Shown here: positions 27,704 to 37,667 of the stretch, piece by piece | Position numbering within the stretch: position 1 is the first letter of the stretch | Layout: each line of letters begins with the position of its first letter | Source: a bacterium | GTDB lineage: Bacteria; Hinthialibacterota; Hinthialibacteria; OLB16 | Assembly: GCA_022072055.1 (NCBI GenBank) | Contig: JAJVIK010000023.1 | Span: 88,324-152,323, forward strand | DNA: 64,000 nucleotides | Reading direction: 5' to 3' | The notes under the pieces: model-generated | The model's input: only the letters and a program-made list of their open reading frames with translations | The model's database searches: none | What the model was told of the DNA's origin: nothing | Translations under genes and position numbers: made by a program

Positions 27704-28576
27704 ATGAGCTCCCTTCGGAATCGTCCCATTGACCTTCTGACCACTCCAAGTCGGGTCTATGAAGAGCTCGCCGCCCTGGGGCAGACCCCGAAACAACACC
27801 TGGGCCAGAGTTTTCTGCTGGACCGTCAACTGCTGGACTCCTTCGCGCGCGACCTGGGAATTGGGGAAGGGGACAGGGTGGTCGAGATCGGGCCGGGGCT
27901 GGGCCACCTGACAAGAGCTCTCCTGGATGCCGGAGCCGAGGTTCTCGCCGTGGAGAAGGACCCGGTGTTGGGCGAGACTCTTTTCGCGCGGTTGGGAAGC
28001 CCAGACCGGCTGACTCCACGGACAGGTGACATCCTGGAACTTGGGCGCGAGGACCTGGAGACTTGGTCGCGGGGCGGCGAGGTCGTTCCGTGCGGCAACC
28101 TGCCCTACTACTGCTCCAGCCAGATTCTCGCGCGCTTCTTTGAATCCTGGTGGGGCCTTTGGAAGCGAGCCGGGATTCTCTTGCAGGAGGAGGTCGCGGA
28201 TCGTTTGGTCGCGCGTCCCTCCACCCCGGCCTATGGTCGTCTTTCCATCCTGACGCAACTCTTTGCGACACCGAAAAAGGCGCGCAAGGTCCGCGCGCAC
28301 CTCTTCGTCCCGCGCCCTGAAGTGATATCCGCCTGGTGCACACTCATCGTCAAATCACCCCCCGAGGGGGTCACGCCCGAGGCGGTCTCCCGCCTTACCG
28401 CGATCTGCTTCGGGGAGCGGCGGAAGACGTTGGCGAACAATTTGGCGCGGGTGTGGGGAAGGGAGCCGACTCGCGAAGTTCTCGAGCGGGCCGGCATCTC
28501 AGGAGCCAAACGGGCGGAGGAACTTAGACTGGAGGAGTTTGTGCGTCTATCCATCAACGCTCCAACGTACGAGTGA
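27704..28576 (+). CDS. rsmA: 16S rRNA dimethyladenosine transferase
   Basis: A 290-residue SAM-dependent enzyme that dimethylates two adjacent adenines near the 3' end of 16S rRNA during 30S assembly. It has PKQHLGQSFL, motif I VVEIGPGLGHLT, the AVEKD acidic end of strand two, and the catalytic GNLPYY motif; the residues after it, CSSQI, differ from the usual ITTPI. The ATG at 27704 gives the family's expected N-terminus; a TTG at 27656, overlapping the rnhA stop as TTGA, is an alternative that adds 16 residues. It converges with the restriction-modification gene, six bases away. Confidence 0.94.
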   Translation: MSSLRNRPIDLLTTPSRVYEELAALGQTPKQHLGQSFLLDRQLLDSFARDLGIGEGDRVVEIGPGLGHLTRALLDAGAEVLAVEKDPVLGETLFARLGSPDRLTPRTGDILELGREDLETWSRGGEVVPCGNLPYYCSSQILARFFESWWGLWKRAGILLQEEVADRLVARPSTPAYGRLSILTQLFATPKKARKVRAHLFVPRPEVISAWCTLIVKSPPEGVTPEAVSRLTAICFGERRKTLANNLARVWGREPTREVLERAGISGAKRAEELRLEEFVRLSINAPTYE

Positions 28577-28582
28577 GCGTTC

Positions 28583-31384
28583 TCACAAACGCCCGGTGGG
28601 TGATGCTCTCCTTTTGCGCCGCCCCCCTTCTTGGGTGGGAAGCAGCGGGGTTGTGAGTTGCTGGTAGAGGGCAAACAGATACTCGACCCGCGAGCGCTCG
28701 CCGTTAAAGGGAGCGGAGCGATAGCACCGGTCCACCGCGCGGTCGAGACGTTTGTGGGCGTCGCGGAGGGGTTTGGGCATGGTCTCGGGATCATAGAGGT
28801 CCGCAAGGGTGTTCCCCTTGAATTGTGCGCGGACATCCAGCACGCGCTGCGCCGCCTTCTCGACATCCGCCACTTGCTTCGGAGTCGGGTCTTGCGGCCA
28901 GGGAAAATTGTTGTAGACCAGCTTGGCCGAGTAGCGAAAATCAGACTTGAGTCGTCCACAAACCTGACGAGTCCAAGCCATGTGCATGGCGCTGGTGAGG
29001 ACCCCGAAATGGTATTGGGTGGCGCCGGGGATTAGGAGAGCCAAGTTGCTGGCAATGGTGTTTCTCCGCATGAAGGCCATCGGGATGATGTCCCGGCGTT
29101 CGGAGGACACAGAGGGAATGAAGAGGTAGGGTCGCTCCGGGTGGCTGACAAAGGCGAAGCGTGCCGGTGTTCCCGCCAACTCGCGCGTGGCGGGGCGCTT
29201 GCTCGCAAGGCGGAACGCTTTGACCGCCTTAAGGCGCGCCATCACCGCCGGCATTTGTCGGAGCTCCTTTGGCGAAGCATCTTGGAGCCATAGACAGTAC
29301 CGGGGAATCCCGTTGATGAACTCATCGGATCCGAGATAGGGGCGCACAAACGGAGCCGCTTGGGGGCATTCCTTTAGAAGCGCCTTGCGTTCTTCCTTGC
29401 TGAGTATGAGGTGGCCCCCATCAATGGGTTGATTCCCAAAGCGAATCTCCGGAACCTTGCAGAGCGGAGTGGACCGGTTGGTGACTGCCAAGTCCGGACC
29501 GGCCACGAGATACGGCCCGATGTTGGTCGCGGCCACCGGGATCGGCTCGCCATTTGCCTTGGAATAGTCATAAATGACCTTATCCGCGCGGTCGAAGGCC
29601 CCGAAGCCGATGATGACCACATGTACATGCGCCTTGCCGCGCGCCTCGCTCATCCAACTGAACGTGCGGTGCGCGAAATGGATCTTGATCCCGCGGCGAA
29701 ACAGCTCCGGCCAGAGGACCCCCACCTGCTCCCCTTGCGTGATGGAGTTGGTCGAGACAAAGGCCGCGCGGATTTCGGTCCCGTGGAGGTACTCGGAGGC
29801 CCGCAGGTACCATCCGCTAACATAATCCAGGAGTCCCGCGTTCTTGATCTCCTTGCATACAAGACCCAAGTCGTCGCGTTGCGCCTCGGTCTGGAACTTG
29901 CCTCCCACAAACGGCGGGTTCCCCATCACATAGCTGCACATCGCGGCGGGAAGCACTTCGTTCCAATCGATCCGGAGGGCGTTGCCGATCACAATCTTCG
30001 CGCTCTTCTTGAGCGGCAGACGAAGCACCGGCGAGCCAAAGACCTCCCCCACACGCTCGTTCATCTGGTGGTCGATCAGCCACATCGCCACCTCGGCGAT
30101 CCGCGCGGGCCACTCCTCGATCTCAATCCCGTACATCTGGTCCACATCCACCTTGAGTAGGGTGTCGAGGACCAGACGTTCCTGATGATGGTTGCCGTTG
30201 TAGAGCGCCCTGAGGACCTCCAGTTCAAGCAGGCGCAGTTCCCGGTATGCCACCACCAGGAAGTTTCCGCAGCCACAGGCCGGATCGAGGAACCGGAGCG
30301 AGGCGAGCCTTTCATGGAAGGCTTTGAGCCTTCGCTCACTACTTCCGCAACGCGCCAATTCGGTCTTGAGGTTGTCCAAGAACAGACTCCGGACCAGCTT
30401 CAGAATGTCCCGTTCGCTGGTGTAATGCGCGCCGATCTGGCGACGTTTCCGCCTGCCCTCCTCGGTGGCCATGATCGACTGGAAGAGCGAACCGAAAACC
30501 GCCGGACTGATCCGCGCCCAGTTGAAGTCGCAGCACTTGACCAGCGCGGCGCGCATCTCGGCGTTGAACTCGGCGAACCCGAGTTCCTCGTGAAACAACT
30601 CGCCGTTGACATAAGGGAGCTCCCGGAGCTCCTCCGGAAGCATCGGCGAACGCTCGATCTCCTCGGTGTCCAGCACGCTGAACAAGCGCGCGAGCAACGG
30701 CCCGAGGTCGCTTCCATCCGAGCGCGTGGATTTAACTAAAGTCTTGAAGGAGTCCAGCTCGAAAATGCCGGTGTCATCCGCAAAGAGGCAGAACAGCACT
30801 CGGACCAGGAAGCGCTCCAATCTGTGTCCGGAGTACCCGCCGCGCTCAAGCGCGTCATGGAGCTCTCCCAGGATTTCCACCGCGCGGATGTTGACCGGAT
30901 CCTCAGGGTCCACCGGCTGGACCTGGTAGCCGGACAAGAATCCGAAATGGCGGATGTTCTCGTGGAGTTTGGCTGTGGGGAACGAAGCGATGGGGATGGA
31001 TGAATCTTCGGATTCGAGGTCGTACAGCACAATTCGGGCAAAATCGGAGACCACGATGTAACGGGGAGCCTCGTCGATTCTCCCCTCGCGCGTGAGCGAC
31101 TGGACATAGTCGAAGGCCTGAGAAGCGGCCTTGGAGAGGTCCGCGTCCAACGACTTGTGTTCGCCGAGCATCACCCCGCTGTAGAAGACGTCGATGCGGT
31201 CGTAAGTTCCCTTGAGGTTCCGAACCTTTTCCTCGAAGCTCGCCACGCTTCGCCTGCGAATGCCGAAGACCCCGAAGAACTCGGTCCAGAAACTCTGCGC
31301 CTCCGCGCGCTCGCTGGACACCTCCCGCCACTCCGCCGCGAAGGCCGTGGCGTTCTGACGTATCTCGGAAAGCGTCAGCCTCAT
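28583..31384 (-). CDS. MmeI-family (type IIL) single-chain restriction endonuclease and DNA methyltransferase
   Basis: A 933-residue protein, close to the 919 residues of MmeI. The N-terminal nuclease has the family's D-X9-E-X-K motif: Asp65, Glu75 and Lys77 in IDVFYSGVMLGEHKS. The helical connector follows, then an adenine N6 methyltransferase with motif I LDPACGCGNFL near residue 366 and catalytic motif IV GNPPFVG near residue 488. The last 300 residues hold the target recognition domain and a C-terminal helical part. All key residues look intact, so it should both cut and methylate. The ATG at 31384 has GGGGAG upstream. It lies between core genes with no partner methylase, as expected for this class. 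The recognition site cannot be read by eye. Confidence 0.92.
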   Translation of the reverse strand: MRLTLSEIRQNATAFAAEWREVSSERAEAQSFWTEFFGVFGIRRRSVASFEEKVRNLKGTYDRIDVFYSGVMLGEHKSLDADLSKAASQAFDYVQSLTREGRIDEAPRYIVVSDFARIVLYDLESEDSSIPIASFPTAKLHENIRHFGFLSGYQVQPVDPEDPVNIRAVEILGELHDALERGGYSGHRLERFLVRVLFCLFADDTGIFELDSFKTLVKSTRSDGSDLGPLLARLFSVLDTEEIERSPMLPEELRELPYVNGELFHEELGFAEFNAEMRAALVKCCDFNWARISPAVFGSLFQSIMATEEGRRKRRQIGAHYTSERDILKLVRSLFLDNLKTELARCGSSERRLKAFHERLASLRFLDPACGCGNFLVVAYRELRLLELEVLRALYNGNHHQERLVLDTLLKVDVDQMYGIEIEEWPARIAEVAMWLIDHQMNERVGEVFGSPVLRLPLKKSAKIVIGNALRIDWNEVLPAAMCSYVMGNPPFVGGKFQTEAQRDDLGLVCKEIKNAGLLDYVSGWYLRASEYLHGTEIRAAFVSTNSITQGEQVGVLWPELFRRGIKIHFAHRTFSWMSEARGKAHVHVVIIGFGAFDRADKVIYDYSKANGEPIPVAATNIGPYLVAGPDLAVTNRSTPLCKVPEIRFGNQPIDGGHLILSKEERKALLKECPQAAPFVRPYLGSDEFINGIPRYCLWLQDASPKELRQMPAVMARLKAVKAFRLASKRPATRELAGTPARFAFVSHPERPYLFIPSVSSERRDIIPMAFMRRNTIASNLALLIPGATQYHFGVLTSAMHMAWTRQVCGRLKSDFRYSAKLVYNNFPWPQDPTPKQVADVEKAAQRVLDVRAQFKGNTLADLYDPETMPKPLRDAHKRLDRAVDRCYRSAPFNGERSRVEYLFALYQQLTTPLLPTQEGGRRKRRASPTGRL

Positions 31385-31507
31385 GGAATCTCCCCAACAG
31401 GTCCCCGAAAACCCGGCATTGAAAGAGGATACCCTCAATCGATCCCGTCAGGAACCTGCCAATCGACTTGAACTGCCCTGGATGGGACCCCGGTGAACCG
31501 GCGCATA

Positions 31508-31537
31508 TTGACGCCGTGCGAAGCGAAAAAGTATAAT
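31508..31537 (+). promoter_or_regulatory. Consensus-like sigma70 promoter of the gap operon
   Basis: TTGACG (31508-31513) and a perfect TATAAT (31532-31537) are separated by 18 bases. Transcription from it would give a leader of about 135 bases before gap. This is one of the best promoter matches in the window and fits a highly expressed glycolytic gene. Confidence 0.8.
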
Positions 31538-31666
31538 TCTACTCTATTTGTTGGTTCCTGAACCTCGGCAGCGCTCCCGCCCCATCCGGCGTGGTCGGCC
31601 CGGTGTCACTTCAGGCAGTCGCGAAATCTCCGGTCCCCTCTCACCGAGCGGGGAACCGAATTCTAG

Positions 31667-32695
<1,029 letters not shown>

Positions 32696-32736
32696 GAGGC
32701 GAGTGAGCCGGCCCCGCGCTCGACCGGACCATTCCC

Positions 32737-33351
32737 ATGGAAAGGCGGCGGCACTGGGAGAACATCTACACAACCAAACAGCCCGATCAGGTCAGCTGGC
32801 ACCAGTCGAGTCCTCGGGTGTCCCTCGATCTGATTGGGCGCATGGGTTTGGGTTGTGAGGCACAGGTGATTGATGTCGGGGGCGGCGCCTCCACACTGGT
32901 GGATGCGCTCCTCGGGAGAGGGTTTTCGAGGATGACCGTCCTGGACATATCCGCCGCGGCGCTTGACTGCTCGAGGAAGCGGCTGGGTCCCCTTGGCGAA
33001 AGAGTGACATGGGTCCAGGGGGACATCACGGACGTCAGCCTGCCGAAGGGTGGGTTTGACCTGTGGCATGATCGCGCGGTGTTCCATTTCCTGACCGATC
33101 CCGCGGATCGACGCAAGTATGTCAAAGTGCTGAAGGACTCGGTATGCCCGGGAGGGCATGTTCTCATTTCGACATTTGCGACGGACGGTCCGCTACGATG
33201 CAGCGGACTGGAAGTTGTCAGGTACAGCCCGGAATCGCTGTGGAGCGAGTTGGGTTCCGAGGTGGAACTGGTTGAAACCGAATGGGAGGCGCATCAGACC
33301 CCATTTGGCACAACCCAGAGTTTTGTCTACTGTCATTTTCGGAGGAAATAG
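32737..33351 (+). CDS. Class I SAM-dependent methyltransferase
   Basis: A 204-residue protein with a Rossmann methyltransferase fold: motif I VIDVGGGASTLVDALLGRG near residues 44-62, the VLDIS acidic end, VQGDITDVSLP and the post-motif DLWHDRAVFHFLTD. This layout matches small type 12/25 methyltransferases similar to those in tellurite resistance or thiopurine families, but the substrate is not indicated. It is placed between gap and pgk, with 41 bases to gap and 50 bases to pgk, an unusual interruption of a conserved gene pair. Confidence 0.85.
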   Translation: MERRRHWENIYTTKQPDQVSWHQSSPRVSLDLIGRMGLGCEAQVIDVGGGASTLVDALLGRGFSRMTVLDISAAALDCSRKRLGPLGERVTWVQGDITDVSLPKGGFDLWHDRAVFHFLTDPADRRKYVKVLKDSVCPGGHVLISTFATDGPLRCSGLEVVRYSPESLWSELGSEVELVETEWEAHQTPFGTTQSFVYCHFRRK

Positions 33352-33401
33352 CGGCCCTCCGAAGAAAGCGATGAGAGAGCCCCATTGGGGGGAACAAGAA
33401 C

Positions 33402-34601
33402 ATGAAAAAGAAAACCATCCGCGATGTCTCGTTCAAAGGCAAACGCGCTCTCGTGCGCGTGGATTTCAATGTTCCGCTCAAGGGCGGCGCGGTTGCGGAC
33501 GACACCCGCATCCGCGCCGCGCTGCCGACCCTCAACCACATCCTGGAGGATGGAGGCTCGCTTGTCTTGATGTCCCACTTGGGGCGCCCGGATGGGCAGC
33601 GGGATCCGGCCGCGAGCCTCCGCCCGGTGGCCGCCGAGCTCTCCAAGCTCATCGGGAGACCGGTTCGGTTCTCCGAGGATTGCGTGGGAGAGGAGACCCG
33701 AAAACAGGTGAACGCGCTCAAGCCGGGAGAAATCCTGCTGCTCGAGAATGTCCGCTTTCACAAGGCGGAGACCTCCAAGGACAAGGCGGTCTGCGCCGAG
33801 TTCGCCAAACAGTTGTCCGAGTGGGGCGACCTGTTTGTCAATGACGCCTTCGGCTCCGCGCATCGCCCGCACGCCTCGGTCTCGGGGGTGACCGAGTTTC
33901 TCCAACCAGCCGTGGCCGGGTTTCTCCTGGAAAAGGAAATCGAGTACCTGGTCAACAAGACCGCAAAGCCCGAGCGGCCCTTTGTCGCGATCCTGGGAGG
34001 CGCCAAGGTCTCGGACAAGATCGGCGTGATCCAGAGCCTGCTCAAGCGGGTGGACACCCTCCTGATCGGCGGCGCGATGGCCTACACCCTGCTCAAGAGC
34101 AAGGGGATCAAGGTGGGCAGCTCGCGGGTGGAGGATGACAAGCTCGACCTGGCCTCGGAGATCCTGATCGACGCCGAAGAGTCCCGTTCCTGCGAGCTGC
34201 TTCTGCCCAAGGACCATGTTGTGGCGGAGAAATGCGAGGCGGGCGCGCCCCACGAGGTGGCCCGGATCGAGATTCCGGATGGCAAGATGGGCCTTGACAT
34301 CGGGCCGGAAACCACGAAAACCTACTGTGATCGGATTGCTTCGGCGAAAACCGTGCTTTGGAACGGGCCGATGGGGGTGTTCGAGATGCCCCCCTTCGAT
34401 GCCGGAACGCGGGCCGTGGCGGATGCCATCGCGGCCTCGGACTCCGTCAGCATTATCGGCGGCGGGGACTCGGTGGCCGCCATCCAACAGTTTGAGTTGG
34501 CCGATCAGGTGGCCCACATCTCAACCGGAGGCGGCGCCTCCCTGGAACTTCTTGAAGGAAAGGTCCTTCCCGGGCTTTCGTCTCTGACCGACCGGGACTG
34601 A
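33402..34601 (+). CDS. pgk: Phosphoglycerate kinase
   Basis: A 399-residue enzyme that makes ATP from 1,3-bisphosphoglycerate. Recognisable parts are [51 protein letters not shown], and near the end [18 protein letters not shown] and HISTGGGAS. Length is normal. A GGGGGGAAC stretch precedes the ATG. The usual next gene in many bacteria is tpiA, but secG follows directly after six bases here. Confidence 0.97.
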   Translation: MKKKTIRDVSFKGKRALVRVDFNVPLKGGAVADDTRIRAALPTLNHILEDGGSLVLMSHLGRPDGQRDPAASLRPVAAELSKLIGRPVRFSEDCVGEETRKQVNALKPGEILLLENVRFHKAETSKDKAVCAEFAKQLSEWGDLFVNDAFGSAHRPHASVSGVTEFLQPAVAGFLLEKEIEYLVNKTAKPERPFVAILGGAKVSDKIGVIQSLLKRVDTLLIGGAMAYTLLKSKGIKVGSSRVEDDKLDLASEILIDAEESRSCELLLPKDHVVAEKCEAGAPHEVARIEIPDGKMGLDIGPETTKTYCDRIASAKTVLWNGPMGVFEMPPFDAGTRAVADAIAASDSVSIIGGGDSVAAIQQFELADQVAHISTGGGASLELLEGKVLPGLSSLTDRD

Positions 34602-34607
34602 TGAACC

Positions 34608-35048
34608 ATGCAGATTCTTCTCTCGCTGATCTTCTGGGCGATTTGCATTCTTCTCATCATCGTGGTGCTGGTCCAGCGCGCGCGCGGCGGCGGCCTTGCG
34701 GGCGCCTTCGGGATGGGAGGGAGCGACACCTTCCTGGGGGCCATCCAGAACAAAGAGATTGTCCGCTGGACCACTTGGCTCGCCATTGCCTTCATTCTGC
34801 TGGCCGTGGTGCGCGACTTTATCCCTCCGGCGCGCAGGGGCGCGGATGTCTCCACGGTGAGTGTGGATGCCCCGCTTGCCCCGCAAGGTGGAACCGCCGA
34901 GCAGTCCGGCGGCGCGGCCACTGGGGGAACGAGCCCCGGCGGCGAGGGCGCTGGAGCAAGCGCTCCTTCGATTGAGCGGGATGAAGCCATTCCCTCGGGA
35001 GGGGAAGCTCCGCCGGCGGCCCCCAGCTCTTCCGGAGGTGGCCAGTAA
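34608..35048 (+). CDS. secG: Preprotein translocase subunit SecG with long disordered C-terminal tail
   Basis: A 146-residue protein. The first 75 residues are SecG: two membrane helices (LLSLIFWAICILLIIVVLVQ and the TTWLAIAFILLAVV segment) with the GGLAGAFGMGGSDTFLG loop between them. It joins SecY and SecE in the export channel. The remaining 70 residues are unusually long for SecG and are rich in Gly, Ala, Ser and Pro, so probably disordered. It follows pgk by six bases and precedes two M16 peptidases. Confidence 0.93.
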   Translation: MQILLSLIFWAICILLIIVVLVQRARGGGLAGAFGMGGSDTFLGAIQNKEIVRWTTWLAIAFILLAVVRDFIPPARRGADVSTVSVDAPLAPQGGTAEQSGGAATGGTSPGGEGAGASAPSIERDEAIPSGGEAPPAAPSSSGGGQ

Positions 35049-35063
35049 GGCCCCACTTCCGGC

Positions 35064-36332
35064 GTGATTCGCCCGAAGCAGTCCCCCTTGCTTCCATTCC
35101 ACAGGGAGACCCTTCCCTGTGGAGCCACTCTCCTGCTCAAGGAGAACCACTCCGTTCCACTCGCGGCGGTTGACTTGTGGGTGGCCGCCGGAGCGGCCCT
35201 TGAGCGAGAGGACGAGGGTGGGATCTCCCATTTCCTCGAGCACCTGTTTTTCAAGGGCACCCCGACCCGCCCGGTGGGAGTCATGGATCGCCAGGTCAAG
35301 GCGCTCGGCGGGTACAACAACGCCGCCACCTCCTACGACTTCACCCACTATTATGTGGTTCTCCCCTCCGAGCATGTGAATCTGGCTCTGGAGATTCTCA
35401 CCGATGCTCTCCTCAACATGTCGTTGCCGACCGAGGAGATCGAGCGCGAACGGCACGTAATCCTCGAGGAGATCGCGCGCAAGGATGACTCTCCGCTCGG
35501 GAAGCTCTATGACGAGTTCCTCAAACTGGCCTTTGCCGGAACCCCCTATGAGCGCCCGATTCTGGGGACCCCCGAGAGTCTCGCCGGGATCGACCGGGAC
35601 CGATTCGTGGACTATCGGAATCGTTTCTATGGTCCCGGGAACCTCCATGTGGCCGTGGCCGGGGACATTCACCCGAAGAGCGTTTCGGATCGCCTGGCGG
35701 AACTGCTTGGGGATCTTTCGCCGTCCGAGCCCTCCAGACCCGAATCGTTGGATGGCGCCGAGGAACTGAAGCGCGCGGAGTTTGAGATCGCCAAGGATGT
35801 CCAGCAAACTTACCTCTGTCTTGGGGTCCGCACCCCGGCGGTCCTCGGAACCCCCGAGGAGATCGGTCTTGACCTGATTGCCGCTCTGCTTGGGGAGGGG
35901 CGCAGCAGCCGTTTGGTCTATCGCCTGATGGAGCGCGAGGGGCTTTGCTCCAGCGTTTCGGCCTTTGCCTGGACACTGGACCGGATCGGCCTCTTTGGAG
36001 TGGAGGCGTGCTACCAAGGCGAGGATGAGCATGAAGTCCTGAGCATCCTGGAGGAGGAGTTTCAACGGGTCCGGACCGAAGCGATCCCCGATGAGGAGAT
36101 CGAAAAGGCAAAGACCCAGCTGCTGACCGGGCATGCCCTGGGGCTTGAGAAGAATTCCTCCATGGCGGGGGTGCTCGGAAGGAATTCGATGACCGACCGT
36201 TTGGAGGAGGTGGTGGCTTACGAGGAGCGAGTGCGGTCTCTATCCGGGGAGGAAGCCCAAGAGATCGTCAACCGTCTTTGCCCCCCGGATGGGTTTGTGA
36301 CCGGGTATGTTCGTCCGGAGAAGACCCGATGA
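35064..36332 (+). CDS. M16-family zinc peptidase, catalytic subunit
   Basis: A 422-residue protein with the inverted zinc motif HXXEH in ISHFLEHLFFKGT, His56 and His60 flanking Glu59, and the downstream conserved Glu in ERHVILEEIARKDD. Both halves of the M16 fold are present, ending with the family's YHxEG-like region replaced by GVEACYQGEDEHE. It begins with GTG 15 bases after secG. It overlaps the next M16 gene (ATGA) and probably forms a heterodimer with it, like the mitochondrial processing peptidase and bacterial two-subunit M16 proteins. No signal peptide is evident. Confidence 0.93.
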   Translation: MIRPKQSPLLPFHRETLPCGATLLLKENHSVPLAAVDLWVAAGAALEREDEGGISHFLEHLFFKGTPTRPVGVMDRQVKALGGYNNAATSYDFTHYYVVLPSEHVNLALEILTDALLNMSLPTEEIERERHVILEEIARKDDSPLGKLYDEFLKLAFAGTPYERPILGTPESLAGIDRDRFVDYRNRFYGPGNLHVAVAGDIHPKSVSDRLAELLGDLSPSEPSRPESLDGAEELKRAEFEIAKDVQQTYLCLGVRTPAVLGTPEEIGLDLIAALLGEGRSSRLVYRLMEREGLCSSVSAFAWTLDRIGLFGVEACYQGEDEHEVLSILEEEFQRVRTEAIPDEEIEKAKTQLLTGHALGLEKNSSMAGVLGRNSMTDRLEEVVAYEERVRSLSGEEAQEIVNRLCPPDGFVTGYVRPEKTR

Positions 36333-37588
36333 GCGTGGCCGAGGCCTCCACGCGCTTGGTTTCGGAGACCCGGAACTATCCCCTTCCGCGAGCGGGTTCG
36401 CTTCTGTTCCGGGGCGGATGCCCGAACGACATTGTCTCGCTGGTGATCGCCGCGCCGATGGGGTCGCGCGAGGAGCCGCCGGAGAAGGCGGGCCTTTCCA
36501 CCCTCGCGCTGCGGATGCTCTCGCGGGGCGCCGCGCGCCATTCGGATTACGATTTGGCGGTGGCGCTCGAATCGATTGGGGCCTCAGTGGGGACCGATGT
36601 CCAAAAAGACCGCGCGTTTGTCACGGTCCAAACCACGACCCTCCAGTGGGAGCGAACCCTTGATCTCGCGCGCGAGATGCTGGTGGAACCGACCTTCCCG
36701 GAACAGGAGTTCGAGGTTGAGAAGGAGATTCTACGGAGCGAAATCCGCGAGGATCTGGATTCCCCATACACCGCCGCGTTTCGCCTCTTCCAGAAGACCA
36801 TCTTCGCGGGCCGTCCGTACGCGCACTCCGCCCAGGGAACCGAGGAGACCCTCGCCGGCATCCACCTCTCGGAAGCCCGCGACTACTACCGGAGGCGGTT
36901 TTCATCCGCCCCGCTTACCTTGGGGCTCGTCGGGAATGTCGATCCCGACCGGGCCCTCGCCGGGCTTTCTCGCTTGGTGGAGGACCTCCCCGATGGAGAG
37001 CCGTTTGAGACTCGGAACCCGGGCCCGCCCGCGGATACCGCTAAGGGGGTGGCGGTGCATGAACCGCGCGCGACCGAAGCAGAATGCCTGATCCAAGGTT
37101 TTCACGCTCCCGGATTTCGCGATCCGGACTACGCAACCTGGAAGGTCTTGGATTCGATCACCGGTGGATCGATGGACTCCCGCCTCTTCGCCGAGATTCG
37201 CGAAAAGCTCGGCTTGGTTTACCAGATCGGGTCGAGCTACCCCGCGCTGGAATGGTCCAGCTTTTTCGCCATCAGCCTGATCTCCACCCGCCAGAACCAT
37301 GATCGCATTCTGGGACAACTTGAAGTTGAGATCCGGAAACTGCGCGAGGTCCTCCCGGAAGAGGAGGAGCTCGCCCGCGCCAAGACTTATCTTAAGGGGA
37401 CCTTCTTGATGTCCCAGGAGCGCAATGCCGATCAGGCTCACCTGCTTGCGCGCTACCATTCGCTCGGTTTGGGGATTGATTTCATTGACCGTTACCCCCG
37501 CATGCTCGATGCCGTGACCGTCGAGCGAGTGCGTGAAGTGGCCGAGCAGTCGCTTCATTCCCCCGTTATCGCGGTGGTCGGACCCTAA
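36329..37588 (+). CDS. M16-family peptidase-like protein, non-catalytic partner subunit
   Basis: A 419-residue M16 protein. At the place of the HXXEH motif it reads LSTLALRML, so it cannot bind zinc. It keeps the C-terminal features of the non-catalytic subunit, with glycine-rich ITGGSMDSRLFAEIREKLGLVYQIGSSY and an FxxxLIS-type strand. The ATG overlaps the previous stop by four bases; the open frame upstream is a shadow. The pair most likely forms one protease whose active site comes from the upstream gene and substrate-binding residues from this one. Confidence 0.92.
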   Translation: MSVAEASTRLVSETRNYPLPRAGSLLFRGGCPNDIVSLVIAAPMGSREEPPEKAGLSTLALRMLSRGAARHSDYDLAVALESIGASVGTDVQKDRAFVTVQTTTLQWERTLDLAREMLVEPTFPEQEFEVEKEILRSEIREDLDSPYTAAFRLFQKTIFAGRPYAHSAQGTEETLAGIHLSEARDYYRRRFSSAPLTLGLVGNVDPDRALAGLSRLVEDLPDGEPFETRNPGPPADTAKGVAVHEPRATEAECLIQGFHAPGFRDPDYATWKVLDSITGGSMDSRLFAEIREKLGLVYQIGSSYPALEWSSFFAISLISTRQNHDRILGQLEVEIRKLREVLPEEEELARAKTYLKGTFLMSQERNADQAHLLARYHSLGLGIDFIDRYPRMLDAVTVERVREVAEQSLHSPVIAVVGP

Positions 37589-37667
37589 GCGGACCAATCC
37601 TCCAAAAATTTCGATTCCCTCCTTTGCCGGACAGCGCTAACATGAGGACATCCGAGGAGGATGCCGA

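Noticed and set aside
34521..36134. A 537-codon minus-strand frame opposite secG and the M16 gene
   Set aside because: Overlaps two certain genes and has no domain or start signal.
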